A stretch of 14,509 bases of DNA from an uncultured Eubacterium sp. (lineage in GTDB: Bacteria > Bacillota > Clostridia > Peptostreptococcales > Anaerovoracaceae), in the NCBI GenBank assembly GCA_947367725.1, contig CANBFZ010000011.1, positions 1 through 14,509 of the forward strand, read 5' to 3'. Under the pieces are notes generated by a model. It did no database searches. It was given only the letters and a program-made list of their open reading frames with translations, and had not been told where the DNA came from. Each line of letters starts with the position of its first letter. Positions within the stretch are counted from its first letter, which is position 1. Of the stretch, positions 11,250-14,509 are shown in pieces. Made by a program: the position numbers and the translations under genes.

Positions 11250-14200
11250 ATGCCAAAACCTATCAAAGTAGGTAGAAAAGACCGTATGACATTCTCAAAA
11301 ATCAACGAAGTTGGACAGATGCCAAACCTCATTGAGATCCAGACCAGTTCATATGATGCTTTTATCAAAGAAGGTCTCCGGGAAGTTTTTGAGGACATCT
11401 CCCCTATTCGAGATTATGCGGATAATCTGATTTTAGAATTCATTGATTACTCCCTGAGCGATCCTCCGAAGTATGAGCAGGAGGAATGTAAGGAGAGAGA
11501 TGTCACATACGCAGCTCCACTGAAAGTCAGAGTAAGACTTGTCAATAAAGAAACCGGCGAAGTGAAGGAACAAGAAGTCTTCATGGGTGATTTCCCGCTC
11601 ATGACTGAAAAAGGAACCTTCATTTATAATGGTGCGGAACGTGTTATCGTTACGCAGCTGGTGCGCTCTCCTGGACCTTATTATGGTGTTGAAACAGATA
11701 AATCAGGTAATAAGCTGTATTCAACACAGATTATCCCGAACAGAGGCGCATGGCTGGAATATGAGACCGACTCCAACGAAATCATTTCTGTCAGAGTAGA
11801 CAGAACGAGAAAACAGCCGTTGACCACTCTGCTTAGAGCCTTAGGCATCAGCTCCGATAAAGAGATTATCGATATCTTCGGCGAGGATAAAAGACTGCTG
11901 AAGACATTAGAAAAAGATACAACCAACGACTACGAAAGTGGTCTGAAAGAAATTTACAGAAGACTGAGACCGGGCGAACCGCCGACGGTGGATAGTGCCA
12001 GATCTCTGCTCAATTCTCTGTTTTTTGATCCAAAGAGATATGACCTTGCAAAGGTCGGTAGATATAAGTATAACAAGAAGTTAGGGTTGTCCAATCGACT
12101 GCCTGATGTTGTCGTTGCGGAAGACGTTATTGATCCGAATACTGGAGAAATTCTGGCAGAAGCAGGACAGAAGATCAGCCGTGCCCTTGCAAAACAGATA
12201 GAAAATGCCGGTGTAGAATACGTGATGGCACACGGCAAAGAGGATGAAACACAGATTACCAAAATCATCGGTAGCAGATTCGTTGCGCTTTCTCAGTATG
12301 TGGAGTTTGACACGACGGATTTGAAAGTAGCGGACAAAGTATACTATCCTGTCCTGATGGAAATTTTGGAGCAGTGTCAGGATGAAGAAGAACTGAAGCG
12401 GACGCTGACGGCAAGAAAGAACGATTTGTCTCCAAAGCATATTATTATGGAAGACATTATCGCTTCTGTCAGCTATATTCTCAACTTGAATTACGGGATT
12501 GGCAATACAGATGATATTGACCACCTGGGCAACAGACGCCTGCGTACAGTGGGAGAACTGCTGCAGAATCAGTTCCGCATCGGTCTTGCCAGAATGGAAC
12601 GTGTGGTCAAAGAGAGAATGACCATTCAGGATATCGAAGTGACAACGCCGCAGGCTTTGATGAATATCAGACCTGTTACTGCAGCGATTAAAGAATTCTT
12701 CGGTAGTTCGCAGTTATCTCAGTTCATGGACCAGAACAATCCGCTGGCGGAACTGACCCATAAGAGAAGATTATCAGCCCTTGGACCTGGCGGTCTTTCC
12801 AGAGAAAGAGCTGGTTTTGAGGTGCGTGACGTACACCATTCTCACTACGGCAGAATGTGTCCGATTGAGACGCCAGAAGGTCCGAATATCGGTCTGATTG
12901 GTTCTCTGACGACCTATGGTATCGTAGATGAGTATGGATTTATTGAGACGCCGTACAGAGTAGTAGATAAAGAAACTGGCGTAGTAACGGAAGAGATCCG
13001 TTATATTACGGCAGATGAAGAAGAACTGCTGATTATCGCCCAGGCCAACGAGCCGCTGGACGAAGCCGGTCATTTTGTCAATGCGAAGGTTGCTGCCAGA
13101 GGGGTGGGCGGCGAAATCGCCATGTTTGCCAGAGAAGTGGTCGACATGATGGACGTTTCTCCGAAACAGGTAGTTTCTGTTGCGACTGCAATGATTCCGT
13201 TCCTGGAAAACGACGACGCCAACCGTGCACTGATGGGTTCTAACATGCAGCGTCAGGCGGTACCGCTTCTCGTGACGGAAGCACCATTTGTAGGAACCGG
13301 TATGGAATACAAGGCAGCAAGAGATTCTGGCGTCGTGATTCTGGCAAAGCATGCCGGTACGGTTGAGTTTGTCGATGCAGAAAAAATCTGCATTAGAAGA
13401 GATGACAACAACGAATTAGATGAATATAAATTGCTGAAATTCAAGCGCTCCAACCAGGGAACTTGTATCAACCAGAGACCGATTGTATCCCATGGCGAGC
13501 ATATTGAAGCTGGCGAAGTCGTCGCAGATGGTCCGTCCACTGACCTGGGCGAAATTGCGCTGGGCAAAAACCTGCTCATCGGCTTCATGACTTGGGAAGG
13601 GTACAACTACGAGGATGCAATCATTCTCAACGAAAGACTTCTAATGAATGATGTGCTGACTTCACTGCATATCGTAGAATATGAAGCAGAGGCTAGAGAT
13701 ACCAAATTAGGACCTGAAGAAATCACCAGGGATATTCCTAATGTCGGCGACGAAGCGCTGAAAGATTTGGACGAAGAAGGTATCATCAGAATCGGTGCAG
13801 AGGTTGACTCTACAGATATTTTGGTTGGTAAGGTTACGCCGAAGGGTGAAAACGATCTTTCCGCAGAAGAAAGACTGCTGCGTGCCATCTTTGGAGAAAA
13901 AGCGAGAGAAGTAAGAGATACTTCGCTGCGTGTACCGCATGGTGAAACCGGTATTGTAGTAGACGTAAAAATCTTCACAAGAGAAAACGGCGATGAACTG
14001 CCGCCGGGCGTCAATAAATTAGTCAGATGCTATATCGCAACGAAGAGAAAAATCAACGTGGGCGATAAGATGGCTGGACGTCACGGAAATAAGGGTGTTA
14101 TTTCCAGAATTCTGCCGGAAGAAGATATGCCATTTAAGGAAGACGGCGAACCGCTGCAGGTAATGCTGAATCCGCTGGGCGTACCTTCTCGTATGAACGT

Positions 14201-14509
14201 CGGTCAGGTATTGGAGGTGCATCTGGGGCTTGCAGCAAAGACGAAGGGCTGGTATATTGCAACGCCAGTCTTTGACGGCGCGACCGAAAAAGATATCCGT
14301 GAACTTTTGGTAGACTGCGGCTTCTCTGAAACAGGAAAGCTGAAACTGAGAGACGGCAGAACTGGCGAGTGGTTTGACAATCCTGTAACCGTAGGCTACA
14401 TGTATATGCTCAAACTCCACCATCTGGTAGACGATAAGATTCACGCAAGAAGTACTGGACCGTATTCTCTGGTAACACAGCAGCCGCTAGGTGGTAAAGC
14501 CCAGTTTGG
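11250..14509 (+). CDS. rpoB: DNA-directed RNA polymerase subunit beta (3' partial)
   Basis: The frame from ATG 11250 (AAGGAGTG six bases upstream) stays open to the window edge, giving about 1086 residues of an expected 1200-1250. It encodes the RNA polymerase beta subunit, the catalytic partner of beta-prime. The N-terminus reads [20 protein letters not shown], and the protrusion and lobe regions follow. The rifampicin pocket [20 protein letters not shown] begins near residue 484. Equivalents of E. coli Asp516, His526 and Ser531 are Asp494, His504 and Ser509, all in the rifampicin-sensitive state. Later landmarks are [33 protein letters not shown] with the active-site lysines, and near the edge [20 protein letters not shown]. 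Its own promoter and an upstream terminator separate it from radA; rplL is not upstream. rpoC would be expected just beyond the window. Confidence 0.98.
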   Translation, partial: MPKPIKVGRKDRMTFSKINEVGQMPNLIEIQTSSYDAFIKEGLREVFEDISPIRDYADNLILEFIDYSLSDPPKYEQEECKERDVTYAAPLKVRVRLVNKETGEVKEQEVFMGDFPLMTEKGTFIYNGAERVIVTQLVRSPGPYYGVETDKSGNKLYSTQIIPNRGAWLEYETDSNEIISVRVDRTRKQPLTTLLRALGISSDKEIIDIFGEDKRLLKTLEKDTTNDYESGLKEIYRRLRPGEPPTVDSARSLLNSLFFDPKRYDLAKVGRYKYNKKLGLSNRLPDVVVAEDVIDPNTGEILAEAGQKISRALAKQIENAGVEYVMAHGKEDETQITKIIGSRFVALSQYVEFDTTDLKVADKVYYPVLMEILEQCQDEEELKRTLTARKNDLSPKHIIMEDIIASVSYILNLNYGIGNTDDIDHLGNRRLRTVGELLQNQFRIGLARMERVVKERMTIQDIEVTTPQALMNIRPVTAAIKEFFGSSQLSQFMDQNNPLAELTHKRRLSALGPGGLSRERAGFEVRDVHHSHYGRMCPIETPEGPNIGLIGSLTTYGIVDEYGFIETPYRVVDKETGVVTEEIRYITADEEELLIIAQANEPLDEAGHFVNAKVAARGVGGEIAMFAREVVDMMDVSPKQVVSVATAMIPFLENDDANRALMGSNMQRQAVPLLVTEAPFVGTGMEYKAARDSGVVILAKHAGTVEFVDAEKICIRRDDNNELDEYKLLKFKRSNQGTCINQRPIVSHGEHIEAGEVVADGPSTDLGEIALGKNLLIGFMTWEGYNYEDAIILNERLLMNDVLTSLHIVEYEAEARDTKLGPEEITRDIPNVGDEALKDLDEEGIIRIGAEVDSTDILVGKVTPKGENDLSAEERLLRAIFGEKAREVRDTSLRVPHGETGIVVDVKIFTRENGDELPPGVNKLVRCYIATKRKINVGDKMAGRHGNKGVISRILPEEDMPFKEDGEPLQVMLNPLGVPSRMNVGQVLEVHLGLAAKTKGWYIATPVFDGATEKDIRELLVDCGFSETGKLKLRDGRTGEWFDNPVTVGYMYMLKLHHLVDDKIHARSTGPYSLVTQQPLGGKAQF

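Noticed and set aside
10949..11398. A 149-codon minus-strand frame between radA and rpoB
   Set aside because: It runs through the radA terminator, the rpoB promoter and the start of rpoB in antisense, and its composition is that of a shadow frame.
11681..14444. Several long minus-strand frames opposite rpoB
   Set aside because: rpoB is certain on the plus strand. Its codon bias keeps antisense frames open, and none has a ribosome site or recognisable protein features.

Overview
The window looks like a chromosomal segment from an anaerobic, moderately low-GC Gram-positive bacterium (Bacillota, most likely class Clostridia). Shine-Dalgarno sequences are strong, sigma-A-like promoters mostly have 17-base spacers, U-tract hairpin terminators are short, and the asnS, EF-G-like, radA and rpoB products have Bacillota-type sequences. 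No species can be named from sequence alone.

Layout. Positions 1-1661 hold the damaged left end of an ABC transporter operon: an ATPase lacking its N-terminal third, coupled by an ATGA overlap to an intact-looking six-helix ABC-2 permease. Facing it on the minus strand (1879-2715) is a secreted protein combining a His/Cys-rich YHYH-type motif with a fibronectin type III domain. A divergent promoter region leads into a GNAT acetyltransferase (2866-3372). Next comes a compact three-gene hipB-hipS-hipT (split HipA kinase) toxin-antitoxin operon, preceded by three copies of a 16-bp palindrome spaced exactly 40 bp apart. asnS follows at once, with its likely promoter lying over the hipT stop codon, and ends in a clear terminator. 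A small membrane-anchored protein of unknown function follows (6630-7070). After it lies an unusual 300-bp hairpin-rich intergenic stretch (7107-7356), then an EF-G-like translational GTPase (7423-9381), radA (9523-10902), and rpoB (11250 to the window end, 3' partial).

How the genes relate. asnS, the EF-G-like factor, radA and rpoB are housekeeping genes of translation, DNA repair and transcription, most with their own promoter and terminator, so this is a string of single-gene units rather than one operon. rpoB has its own promoter and is not preceded by rplL, which departs from the common rplKAJL-rpoBC order. The hip module is the accessory element of most interest. The sequence suggests autoregulation through phased operators, a possible leaderless hipB message, a HipT with a Cys/His N-terminal knuckle, and a Gly-rich loop in which the usual Ser-x-Ser appears as Thr-Val-Pro. 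It also abuts a tRNA synthetase gene, and tRNA synthetases are the class of protein that HipA-family kinases are known to phosphorylate. No tRNA, rRNA, CRISPR array or insertion sequence was seen.
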